Source: an uncultured Alphaproteobacteria bacterium
Lineage (GTDB): Bacteria; Pseudomonadota; Alphaproteobacteria; GCA-2731375
DNA length: 5,785 nt
Direction of reading: 5' to 3'
NCBI GenBank assembly: GCA_913049615.1
Contig: CAJWZI010000125.1
Coordinates: 1 to 5,785 of the forward strand
Part shown: in pieces, positions 1-5,785 of the stretch
Numbering within the stretch: position 1 is the first letter of the stretch
How the letters are laid out: each line of letters begins with the position of its first letter
Translations under genes and position numbers: made by a program
Notes under the pieces: generated by a model
What the model was told of the DNA's origin: nothing
The model's database searches: none
Seen by the model: only the letters and a program-made list of their open reading frames with translations

Positions 1-769
1 CGGCCCAAGCACCGAGCGCCGCCGCACCGGCGGCGGCGACCAGCATCAACGTGTCGATCTCGAAGCGTTTGAGCCTCAGGTTCTGAACTGCTTCTTTGAC
101 GGTATAGAAACCACCAAAGAGGTAGGCACCGAGATAGTTGGCGATGGCGAGCCAATCTGCGACGGGCGCCCACTTATCCAACGCGAATCCGGTGGCAAGA
201 AGTCCTCCGCACAGCAGGGAGAATATCAATTCACTGTTTTCGCCAAACACACCGGCGTGACGGTGCGCATCACCGTCGCCATCTTTGAGCTGATCGCTAT
301 CACGCCCAGCTGGGGGATCTTCGGGCTTTCGGTTGACGCCAACTTCCGCGAGCGCATCACGAATGTCATCCTCTGAGATTTTCTCCCTATCTAATTCCAC
401 CCGTACCACGCCACCAATACTGACCTCTGCTTCAAGCACGCCAGGCATGGAGAGCAGTCGTTTGGTCAAGGTACGTGCAAGTCGTTGGTGTGTGACGCCC
501 TTGACCTGCCAGATCAGATGACCGTACCGCTGGGTAATACGCGCACCGGCAGCTTCGACGAGTTCGCGGATGCGCGCGAGCGATAGCGCTTCGGAGGCAT
601 AGTGAATGCATACCTCATGCGTCTGATTGTTGGTGCCGCTGCGGATATGAACGTTTTCCACCCCCTGTTGTGCTCGCAACTCAACGAGAAGACGCTGTAC
701 ACAGGCGTCGGCATCGTGCGCAATATCCGGCAGTAGAACCGGAAGGTCGATCTGTAGTTTTTCAGTCAT
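1..769 (-). CDS. P1B-type heavy-metal translocating ATPase, N-terminal part (3' end off the window)
   Basis: The first 256 codons of a metal-exporting P-type ATPase of the Zn/Cd/Pb (ZntA/CadA) kind. The frame runs off the left edge. Residues about 13-82 and 85-148 look like two ferredoxin-like HMA domains, ending RIRELVEAAGARI and DIRDALAEVGV, but neither has a CxxC site. The first has DADAC (20-23) with one Cys and the second has GVTHQRLA (91-98) with none. A linker rich in Asp and His (about 152-172) leads to GVFGENSELIFSLL (173-186), TM1 (about 180-198), TM2 (about 204-222), then KEAVQNLRLKRFEIDTLMLV (225-244), a strongly conserved entry to TM3 in this family. The CPC, DKTGT and HP motifs lie beyond the edge, so metal specificity and integrity cannot be judged. 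ATG at 769 overlaps the GT-C stop as ATGA and has AGGGAG 5 bases upstream. Confidence 0.9.
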   Translation of the reverse strand, partial: MTEKLQIDLPVLLPDIAHDADACVQRLLVELRAQQGVENVHIRSGTNNQTHEVCIHYASEALSLARIRELVEAAGARITQRYGHLIWQVKGVTHQRLARTLTKRLLSMPGVLEAEVSIGGVVRVELDREKISEDDIRDALAEVGVNRKPEDPPAGRDSDQLKDGDGDAHRHAGVFGENSELIFSLLCGGLLATGFALDKWAPVADWLAIANYLGAYLFGGFYTVKEAVQNLRLKRFEIDTLMLVAAAGAAALGAWA

Positions 770-2250
770 GACTTCTCCCTCGATCGCATTTTTCCACTGC
801 CTCCGGGAATTATGACAAGGACATATTTCTTGCTCTCTATGTTCGCCCTCTGGCTGGAAGACGGTAGTCGGTGCTGTATTTGATCGAATTGTCTTTTGGT
901 AACTGCCATATAGACATCGCCGTTCATGTGCCTCAGTCGAGCACTCACTTGCTCGATGGACACCAGCTCTGCCATCCCCCTTGAGTAGTAGCGTGCGGAA
1001 AACGGCCTGCTATCGATGTACCAAAAATTGGCATTCGCGCCGGACGCATCCTGCACGTATCGCACTAATTCTCTTTCGGTATTGATCAGATTCGGCTGCA
1101 GCACGGCTGTCAGCGACGCAACCAGCATCACGGTTGGCACCAGCGAAGCGAGTGTTGCAGTCACATATCGAGGAGGCCCTGAATCCGGCTTACGGGGGGC
1201 TGCTTGCCAGGCAGACAATGCCCTCCCCATCAGGATCGAAAATGCAGGGATGGCGGGCAGCGCATAGGTCCAAAGCAGATTGCGGGCAAACGTAAAAAGT
1301 AATAACGAGAAAACCGACCATCCCAGCAGGTACGCCGTTACAGGCTCAGACAGGACTCTTCTCAGTGACTGGCGAGCGCCACTGTGGCCTGCTGCATATA
1401 ACAGCGCTGCGAGGGCCAGGATTCCCCATGGAAAGGTTGCCATGAGCCAGAATCCCCAGATGCTGCCATAGGGCTCGACGTGGGCCGTACCGTAGAGATC
1501 CCCCTGCCAGCCTGGATCGAGGTAACGCAGGACATGCTCGCCGAGCAGGAAATAGTTCAGGAAGCCTGGCGTTTTCTGCTCAGCCAAGACGTACCAAGGG
1601 AGGACCAGCGCTATAACAACGGCTACCCCCCAGATCCAGACACGCCCGGACATGCGAGGCCACTGGATTTGCCGGCAAATAAGCCAGCCTGTAGCGACTG
1701 ATCCCGCCACAAGCACGCCGGCCAATGGCCCCTTGGAGAGAAGGCCGATTGCCAAGCCTGCAAATCCCAAGGCTCGCCAATACCACTGTCCCAGCACGAG
1801 ACCGGCCATGCACAGTGTGGTGCCCAAGGTCAGAAAGGGATCTGTCAGAACAGCAACACCGGCGATGTACGGCAAAGCGCAGGACGCATAGACAACCACC
1901 GCCCAGCGCGCCGTTCGCAGCCCGGAATACTGACGAGCCAGTGCATGGATGGCAGCCAGAATGGCGAGAAAGCCCAACCAGGAAGGGAGGCGCACAGCCC
2001 ACTCATTCAGACCAAAGAGACGAATTGAAAGAGCTTGCACCCAGAAGGAGAATGGTGGCTTTCCCCAGAAGGGCACACCAGGTTCGAACCAGGGCGTTAT
2101 CCAGTCACCACCTTCTGCCATTAGGCGAGCAATTTCAGCATAGCGTGGCTCAGACGTTCCGGAGAACGGAATCAAAATCATGCCGAAAATTTGCGGCAAC
2201 AGCAGGAGGAACAGCCATATATAAGGGCGGGCGCACCATGAACGGATCAT
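766..2250 (-). CDS. ArnT/PMT-like GT-C glycosyltransferase (GT39/GT83 type), inner membrane
   Basis: A 494-aa polytopic enzyme expected to transfer a sugar from undecaprenyl phosphate to an acceptor in the periplasm, as ArnT does with L-Ara4N on lipid A. After a first TM helix (about 9-28) the first periplasmic loop reads SEPRYAEIARLM (33-44) and FWGKPPFSFW (61-70), the ArnT/PMT signature. LTDPFL (135-140), LLSKGPLAG (170-178) and LPWYVLAEQ then GEHVLRY (217-225, 237-243) follow in family order. Residues from about 390 form a soluble C-terminal domain, as in ArnT. K64, D137 and H239 appear to match key ArnT residues, but the usual Asp-Glu pair reads S33-E34 and the Glu before the Lys is G63. 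ATG at 2250 overlaps the GT2 stop, with GAGGAG 9 bases upstream. No ArnA, ArnB or ArnD homologue is in the window, so calling it arnT or polymyxin resistance would overreach. Family confident, substrate unknown. Confidence 0.9.
   Translation of the reverse strand: MIRSWCARPYIWLFLLLLPQIFGMILIPFSGTSEPRYAEIARLMAEGGDWITPWFEPGVPFWGKPPFSFWVQALSIRLFGLNEWAVRLPSWLGFLAILAAIHALARQYSGLRTARWAVVVYASCALPYIAGVAVLTDPFLTLGTTLCMAGLVLGQWYWRALGFAGLAIGLLSKGPLAGVLVAGSVATGWLICRQIQWPRMSGRVWIWGVAVVIALVLPWYVLAEQKTPGFLNYFLLGEHVLRYLDPGWQGDLYGTAHVEPYGSIWGFWLMATFPWGILALAALLYAAGHSGARQSLRRVLSEPVTAYLLGWSVFSLLLFTFARNLLWTYALPAIPAFSILMGRALSAWQAAPRKPDSGPPRYVTATLASLVPTVMLVASLTAVLQPNLINTERELVRYVQDASGANANFWYIDSRPFSARYYSRGMAELVSIEQVSARLRHMNGDVYMAVTKRQFDQIQHRLPSSSQRANIESKKYVLVIIPGGSGKMRSREKS
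775..780 (-). promoter_or_regulatory. Ribosome binding site for the P1B ATPase gene
   Basis: AGGGAG ends 5 bases before ATG at 769, inside the last codons of the GT-C gene. With the ATGA overlap it supports this start for the truncated ATPase frame, which has no other ATG nearby in a better setting. Confidence 0.65.
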
Positions 2251-3239
2251 CGTTCCTCGCTCCTCGCCAGCCTGACTTCTTCCCGTGGTAACTCACAGAC
2301 CTCCTCGACCAAATAAATGGGACGCTGTTTGGATTCCAGATAGATGCGCCCTACGTACTCGCCAACCACGCCGATCGAAAGCAGCTGGATGCCACCGATA
2401 AACGTCATCACCACCATGAGCGAGGGATACCCGGACACGTCCGACCCGAGAACCAACGTTTTGGCTACGATCAGAGCACCGTACATGACGCTACCCAAAG
2501 CGGTCAGCAGGCCCAGAAAGGTCACGCAGCGAAGTGGAGACACTGAAAAAGACGTCAGCCCCTCCATTGCCAGACGCATGAGTCCAATGAAGTTCCATTT
2601 GCTATCGCCGGCGGCGCGGGGTTCTCGGTCGAACGATATGACCTTCGTCGGCAAGCCAATCCAGGCGAATAGTCCTTTCATGTAGCGATTTCTTTCGCGC
2701 AGGCGCCCCAGGGCATCAATGGCGCGACGACTCATCAGCCTGAAATCGCCAACATCCTTGGGAATGGTCACGTCGCTCAATCGACATAGCAGTCGATAGA
2801 ACATGTAGGCACAGAAGCGTTTCAGGGCACCTTCCCCATTCCTGGAACGACGCCGCATCAGGACGATATCCATCCCGCTGCGCCAAGCCTCAACCATGAG
2901 CGGAATGAGTTCAGGTGGATCCTGAAGGTCGGCGTCCATGATGATCACGGCGTGCCCTAGCGCATGGTCCAGGCCGGCTGTTGTCGCGGCCTCCTTGCCA
3001 AAATTCCGACTGAGCTTTACCAAACGAACCCACGGATAGGTGTAGGCCAACCCGGCAAGGTACCTATGGCTGTCGTCAGTACTGCCATCATCGACAAAGA
3101 CGATCTCGTACTGGAAATCCAGTGAGTCGAGGGCCTTATGCAGTCGCTCGTACAAGCGGGGAAGAACGGGCTTCTCATTGAAGACCGGAATGACAACGGA
3201 TAGGACGGGGCCGTTCGATGGAAGACGAGAAAGGTTCAC
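2247..3239 (-). CDS. Polyprenyl-phosphate glycosyltransferase, GT2 family (DPM1/GtrB/ArnC-like), GTG start
   Basis: It transfers a sugar from a nucleotide donor to undecaprenyl phosphate at the cytoplasmic face of the inner membrane. From the GTG at 3239 the protein is 330 aa. A GT-A fold begins with LSVVIPVFNE (13-22), followed by DDGSTDD (50-56), the metal-binding DADLQD (102-107), DVGDFRLMSRRA (162-173) and R-A-A-G-D-S-K-W (208-215), the R..G.SK motif of GtrB/DPM1 enzymes. Two C-terminal TM helices (about 237-261 and 273-296) precede GEYVGRIYLESKQRP, typical of bacterial GtrB and ArnC. A longer frame opens with ATG at 3329, but it would overlap gtrA by 94 bases, has no good ribosome site and adds 30 charged residues before the domain. 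The GTG has AGGAGG 8 bases upstream and the same 4-base overlap as the other junctions. The sugar cannot be read from the sequence. Confidence 0.94.
   Translation of the reverse strand: MNLSRLPSNGPVLSVVIPVFNEKPVLPRLYERLHKALDSLDFQYEIVFVDDGSTDDSHRYLAGLAYTYPWVRLVKLSRNFGKEAATTAGLDHALGHAVIIMDADLQDPPELIPLMVEAWRSGMDIVLMRRRSRNGEGALKRFCAYMFYRLLCRLSDVTIPKDVGDFRLMSRRAIDALGRLRERNRYMKGLFAWIGLPTKVISFDREPRAAGDSKWNFIGLMRLAMEGLTSFSVSPLRCVTFLGLLTALGSVMYGALIVAKTLVLGSDVSGYPSLMVVMTFIGGIQLLSIGVVGEYVGRIYLESKQRPIYLVEEVCELPREEVRLARSEER
2260..2265 (-). promoter_or_regulatory. Ribosome binding site for the ArnT-like gene
   Basis: GAGGAG lies 9 bases before ATG at 2250. A second purine run, GAGGAA (2258-2253), is only 2 bases from the start and too close to serve. 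The site is inside the 3' end of the GT2 gene, consistent with coupled translation. Confidence 0.6.
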
Positions 3240-3667
3240 GAGAAAACCCTCCTCTGAACCTGAAAGTTCATCAGGCAAACCAGCGAGGTCGTCATCAGCT
3301 GAGCGTAGGCGATGTTTACTCCGGCCCATTGATACAAAATCCCGAGCAGTATCAGGTTAGCGACCCAAGAACCGACCACGGATGCCAAATAGAGGAGCAC
3401 GACACGTTCATGCGACTTGACGCAACGAAACACATAGCCTTTCTGCAGCCAGTAGTTCGTTAACGCTCCGGCCGCAGCGCCCACGGAACTTGCCCATAAG
3501 GCGGGGATATCCCAGGCCATCAGGCCCGACATCGCGCTCCAATGCACGGCTGTGGAAATTCCGCCCGCCACCAGAAAATGAGGAAATCTGGACCAGAGTC
3601 GTTGCCAGCCTTCTCGACATCTTGATGTTTGAGCGGGATAAGAAACCGGATGTAGTTTGCTCGTCAT
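3236..3667 (-). CDS. GtrA-family membrane protein (putative polyprenyl-phosphate-sugar flippase)
   Basis: A small inner-membrane protein of 143 aa with four predicted TM segments (about 29-50, 56-72, 88-110 and 117-135) and a basic N-terminal tail. GtrA proteins are thought to move undecaprenyl-phosphate-linked sugars to the periplasmic side. Family marks are the FLVAGGIST stretch opening TM1 (31-39), NYWLQKGYVFR after TM2 (71-81) and NFQVQRRVF at the C-terminus (134-142). The last two echo each other, as expected of the two-half structure of this family. The length is normal, about 120-150 aa. ATG at 3667 overlaps the RND stop as ATGA, with GGGGAG 9 bases upstream. The next gene is the GT2 partner expected for a gtrA-gtrB pair. 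The family call is firm; flipping is family knowledge and the cargo is unknown. Confidence 0.92.
   Translation of the reverse strand: MTSKLHPVSYPAQTSRCREGWQRLWSRFPHFLVAGGISTAVHWSAMSGLMAWDIPALWASSVGAAAGALTNYWLQKGYVFRCVKSHERVVLLYLASVVGSWVANLILLGILYQWAGVNIAYAQLMTTSLVCLMNFQVQRRVFS
3248..3253 (-). promoter_or_regulatory. Strong ribosome binding site setting the GTG start of the GT2 gene
   Basis: AGGAGG (within AGAGGAGGG, 3255-3247) lies inside the end of the GtrA gene, 8 bases before GTG at 3239. It is the best Shine-Dalgarno match among the junctions and favours this GTG over the upstream ATG at 3329. A strong site may offset the weaker GTG codon and the GTGA overlap. Confidence 0.8.
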
Positions 3668-5785
3668 GCTCTGCCGCTCCCCGTTTCTTCCGGCTTCACC
3701 GCACGAGCAGCGAAGGTGGGCAGCACCATCAAGGTCAACACGGTGGCGGTGATCAATCCCCCGATAACGACGGTGGCGAGCGGCTTCTGTACTTCGGCCC
3801 CGGACCCTGTCGCTATCGCCATGGGGATGAAGCCGACGATGGCCACCAGTGCCGTCGTCAGCACGGCGCGAAGGCGGCTCGACGCGCCAGCGGCAGCGGC
3901 CTCCAGAGGCAGGTCACCAGCCGTCAGACGCTCACGAATCGCCTGCATCAGCACCAAGCCATTGAGCGTGGCCACACCCGACACCGCGATGAAGCCCACG
4001 GCTGCCGATACGGAGAACGGCATACCACGCAGCAGCAGTGCCAATGCGCCACCCACCAAAGCCAAGGGCACGCAGACAAAGACAAGCGCGGCTTCACGGA
4101 TGGTGCCCAACGCCATGTACAGCAGACTTCCGATCAGCAGAAACACGACCGGAACCACCATCATCAAGCGGGCCTCGGCACGCTGCAGATTCTCGAACTG
4201 GCCGCCCCAGGTCAGATAGACACCTGCGGGAAGCGGCACATCTGCCACGGCGGTCTGAGCCTCCTGCACGAACCCACCCAGATCCCGACCGCGTACATTG
4301 GACTGCACCACGATGCGGCGACTGCCATTGTTGCGACTGATCTGGTTGGGCCCTTCGCGTACGTCGATACGCGCCACCGACGACAAAGGCACCACGGTGC
4401 CATCAGCTGCAACGATGGGCAGGGCCGCCAGTTGCGCAGGATCATTTCGGGCGACTTCTTCCAGCCGAATCACGACGTCGAAGCGGCGGTCGCCCTCGAA
4501 GATCTTGCCAGCGGATGTTCCACCGATACCGGTGGCCACGGCCTCACTGACATCGGCGGCGCTCAATCCATACTGGGCTGCGGCCGCGTGATCGATCTGG
4601 ACCGTGAGCGTAGGCAGTCCAGAGACCTGCTCCACACGCACGTCCGCAGCCCCCGGGATGCCGCGTAGCTTGAGCGCGATCTGATCCGCCGTTCTCTGCA
4701 GGATGTCGAAGTCGTCACCAAAAACCATGACAGCCAGGTCGGTCCTCACGCCTGAAATCAGTTCGTTGAAACGCAGTTCGATGGGTTGACTGAATTCGAA
4801 TGCGTTACCGATCTGATCACTCACCAGCGATTCGAAGCGCTGGATCAGTGCTTCCTTGTCCAGTGATCCATCCGGCCACTCGGCGCGGGGATGGAGCACG
4901 ATGACACTGTCCGAAATGTTGGTGGGCATCGGGTCGATGGCCGCTTCGGCGGTGCCCGTGCGCGAGAAGATGGTTTTGACTTCCGGCTCATTCGCCAAAG
5001 CCCTCTCCAAGGCAAGCTGCATCGACAGCGATTGCTCCAGGGAAGTCGAAGGCACCCGCAGCGCCTGCATGGCCAGGTTGCCTTCATCGAGCGTCGGCAT
5101 GAACTCTCGTCCCAATGAAACGAAAGCCGTCAATCCGATCGCCAGCATGAGAACAGCACCGGCGAATACCGCTCGCGGCCGCATCACCACTCGGCGAATG
5201 ACCGGTTCAACCTTGGCACGCACGAAGCGGATAAGACGGGTTTCGTGCTCGCCATCATCCGAACGGCCATGCTCGTCACCCTGCATTTTGGGCTCACGCA
5301 CGAACAGGGCGGCCATTGCCGGTACGAAGGTGAACGAAAAAATGAATGCGCCGACCAGCGCCAGCATGAGCGTTGCCGCCATGGGCTGGAAGGTCTTACC
5401 TTCCACGCCCTCCAGGGTGAGGATGGGGGCAAATACCAGCAGGATGATGACCTGACCGAATGCGGCTGGGCGAACCATCTTGCGCGCAGCCTGAGCGGCC
5501 ACGTTCAACCGCTCGACCGGCGACAGGACGCGACCCAGTTCGGCACGTCTCTGACCGAGCATGAGCAAGGTTGCTTCGATCACGATCACGGCACCATCGA
5601 CAAGAATGCCGAAATCGAGTGCGCCAAGACTCATCAGGTTGCCGCTGATCCCGAAGCGGTTCATGCCGATGACCGCGAACAGAAAGGACAATGGGATGAT
5701 CAGTGCGGTGATGGCGGCCGCACGTAGGTTGCCCAGCAGCAAGAACAGCACGGCGATGACCAGCAATGCGCCTTCGGTCAAATTC
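3664..5785 (-). CDS. czcA: CzcA-like heavy-metal efflux RND permease, C-terminal part (5' end off the window)
   Basis: This is the inner-membrane proton antiporter of a tripartite metal exporter, which takes divalent cations (Zn, Cd or Co class) from periplasm or cytoplasm to the outside together with an adaptor and an outer-membrane channel. The frame runs off the right edge. About 706 residues are visible from an Asn-Leu-Thr-Glu-Gly stretch at TM2, so TM1 and the first porter loop (roughly 340 residues of a usual 1,030-1,060) are missing. Numbering from the Leu encoded by TTG at 5781, TM4 carries DFGILVDGAVIVIE with D56, D62 and E69, the acidic triad of divalent-cation HME pumps; monovalent CusA pumps lack it. 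Other family marks are GVEGKTFQPMA (125-135), the second periplasmic loop (about 225-535), WGGQFENLQRAEARL (525-539) and five C-terminal TM segments. That TTG is an internal codon, not a start. The stop overlaps the next ATG. The substrate class is inferred from the motif; the exact metal is unknown. Confidence 0.93.
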   Translation of the reverse strand, partial: NLTEGALLVIAVLFLLLGNLRAAAITALIIPLSFLFAVIGMNRFGISGNLMSLGALDFGILVDGAVIVIEATLLMLGQRRAELGRVLSPVERLNVAAQAARKMVRPAAFGQVIILLVFAPILTLEGVEGKTFQPMAATLMLALVGAFIFSFTFVPAMAALFVREPKMQGDEHGRSDDGEHETRLIRFVRAKVEPVIRRVVMRPRAVFAGAVLMLAIGLTAFVSLGREFMPTLDEGNLAMQALRVPSTSLEQSLSMQLALERALANEPEVKTIFSRTGTAEAAIDPMPTNISDSVIVLHPRAEWPDGSLDKEALIQRFESLVSDQIGNAFEFSQPIELRFNELISGVRTDLAVMVFGDDFDILQRTADQIALKLRGIPGAADVRVEQVSGLPTLTVQIDHAAAAQYGLSAADVSEAVATGIGGTSAGKIFEGDRRFDVVIRLEEVARNDPAQLAALPIVAADGTVVPLSSVARIDVREGPNQISRNNGSRRIVVQSNVRGRDLGGFVQEAQTAVADVPLPAGVYLTWGGQFENLQRAEARLMMVVPVVFLLIGSLLYMALGTIREAALVFVCVPLALVGGALALLLRGMPFSVSAAVGFIAVSGVATLNGLVLMQAIRERLTAGDLPLEAAAAGASSRLRAVLTTALVAIVGFIPMAIATGSGAEVQKPLATVVIGGLITATVLTLMVLPTFAARAVKPEETGSGRA
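3677..3682 (-). promoter_or_regulatory. Ribosome binding site for the GtrA gene
   Basis: GGGGAG lies 9 bases before ATG at 3667, inside the codons for the Gly-Ser-Gly tail of the RND pump. It is a moderate match at the long end of normal spacing; coupling to RND translation may matter more. Confidence 0.5.

Larger units (their letters stand above)
766..3667 (-). other. gtr-like three-gene cassette (GtrA - GT2 - GT-C) embedded in a metal-efflux operon
   Basis: The three genes have the order seen in phage serotype-conversion and O-antigen gtr cassettes: flippase, polyprenyl-phosphate sugar transferase, then a polytopic transferase acting in the periplasm. Together they suffice in principle to move one sugar from a cytosolic nucleotide donor to an envelope acceptor. 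Unlike typical gtr cassettes, the third protein belongs to the ArnT/PMT type. I see no att site, integrase or insertion-sequence end at either border, and both borders are 4-base start/stop overlaps with metal-transport genes. The cassette is thus fully built into the operon. The grouping by role is inferred from family knowledge. Confidence 0.75.

Noticed and set aside
17..38. Perfect 9-base inverted repeat with a 4-base loop (cgccgccgc / gcggcggcg)
   Set aside because: It falls in codons for an Ala/Gly run (AAAGAAA) in TM3 of the ATPase and has no T-run. It is most simply a product of repeated GCC/GCG alanine codons, not a terminator or regulatory hairpin.
514..723. Minus-strand open frame of 69 codons
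   Set aside because: It sits in another frame inside the P1B ATPase gene, whose own frame is open from 769 to the left edge with clear family motifs.
790..835. AT-richer patch with a CATAAT-like hexamer upstream of the ATPase gene on the minus strand
   Set aside because: No acceptable -35 box lies 16-18 bases upstream, and the patch is inside the coding end of the GT-C gene. I do not support an internal promoter.
1725..2291. Plus-strand open frame of 188 codons opposite the ArnT-like gene
   Set aside because: It is a shadow of the GT-C gene: Arg/Pro/Ser-rich product, no domain, and no operon partner on that strand.
766..3667. Naming the cassette as an arn (polymyxin resistance) operon or as a phage serotype-conversion island
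   Set aside because: No ArnA, ArnB, ArnD, ArnE or ArnF gene is visible, and no integrase, att site or transposase is present. Only the family-level roles are supported.
3490..4668. Plus-strand open frame of 392 codons opposite the RND gene
   Set aside because: It lies antisense to a strongly conserved coding region. Its product is rich in Gln, His, Arg and Gly with no recognisable domain, as expected from the complement of a GC-biased gene.
1..5785. CRISPR arrays, tRNA or rRNA genes, insertion sequences
   Set aside because: The window is covered end to end by protein-coding sequence; I saw no spaced repeats, RNA-gene signatures or terminal inverted repeats.

Overview
This 5.8 kb window comes from a Gram-negative, probably proteobacterial, genome of moderately high G+C. 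An HME-type RND metal efflux pump, a GtrA protein and an ArnT-like GT-C glycosyltransferase all point to a double-membrane envelope. I cannot name the species. Every gene I can support lies on the minus strand and transcription runs from right to left. There is no intergenic space anywhere, so the window looks like an internal slice of one long operon whose promoter and terminator both lie outside it.

Layout in order of transcription: (1) 5785-3664, the C-terminal two thirds of a CzcA-like RND heavy-metal/proton antiporter, whose 5' end is cut by the right edge; (2) 3667-3236, a complete GtrA-family membrane protein of 143 aa; (3) 3239-2247, a polyprenyl-phosphate glycosyltransferase of family GT2 (DPM1/GtrB/ArnC-like), best started at a GTG that gives 330 aa; (4) 2250-766, an ArnT/PMT-like GT-C glycosyltransferase of 494 aa; (5) 769-1, the first 256 residues of a P1B-type heavy-metal ATPase, cut by the left edge. 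All four junctions have the same form: the start codon overlaps the previous stop as ATGA or GTGA. This predicts translational coupling and fixed co-expression.

How the parts may fit together: genes 2-4 have the order and roles of a phage or O-antigen gtr cassette. The GT2 enzyme would load a sugar onto undecaprenyl phosphate on the cytoplasmic face, GtrA would move it across the inner membrane, and the GT-C enzyme would transfer it to an envelope acceptor in the periplasm. This cassette sits between two metal exporters of different classes. The P1B ATPase moves cations from cytoplasm to periplasm, and the RND pump, with partners outside the window, moves them out of the cell. The main point of interest is therefore a glycan- or lipid-modification module built into a Zn/Cd/Co-type efflux operon. 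The likely logic, which is inference, is that envelope glycosylation changes metal binding or permeability at the cell surface or in the periplasm. No sugar-nucleotide synthesis genes are present in the window, so the sugar and the acceptor are unknown.
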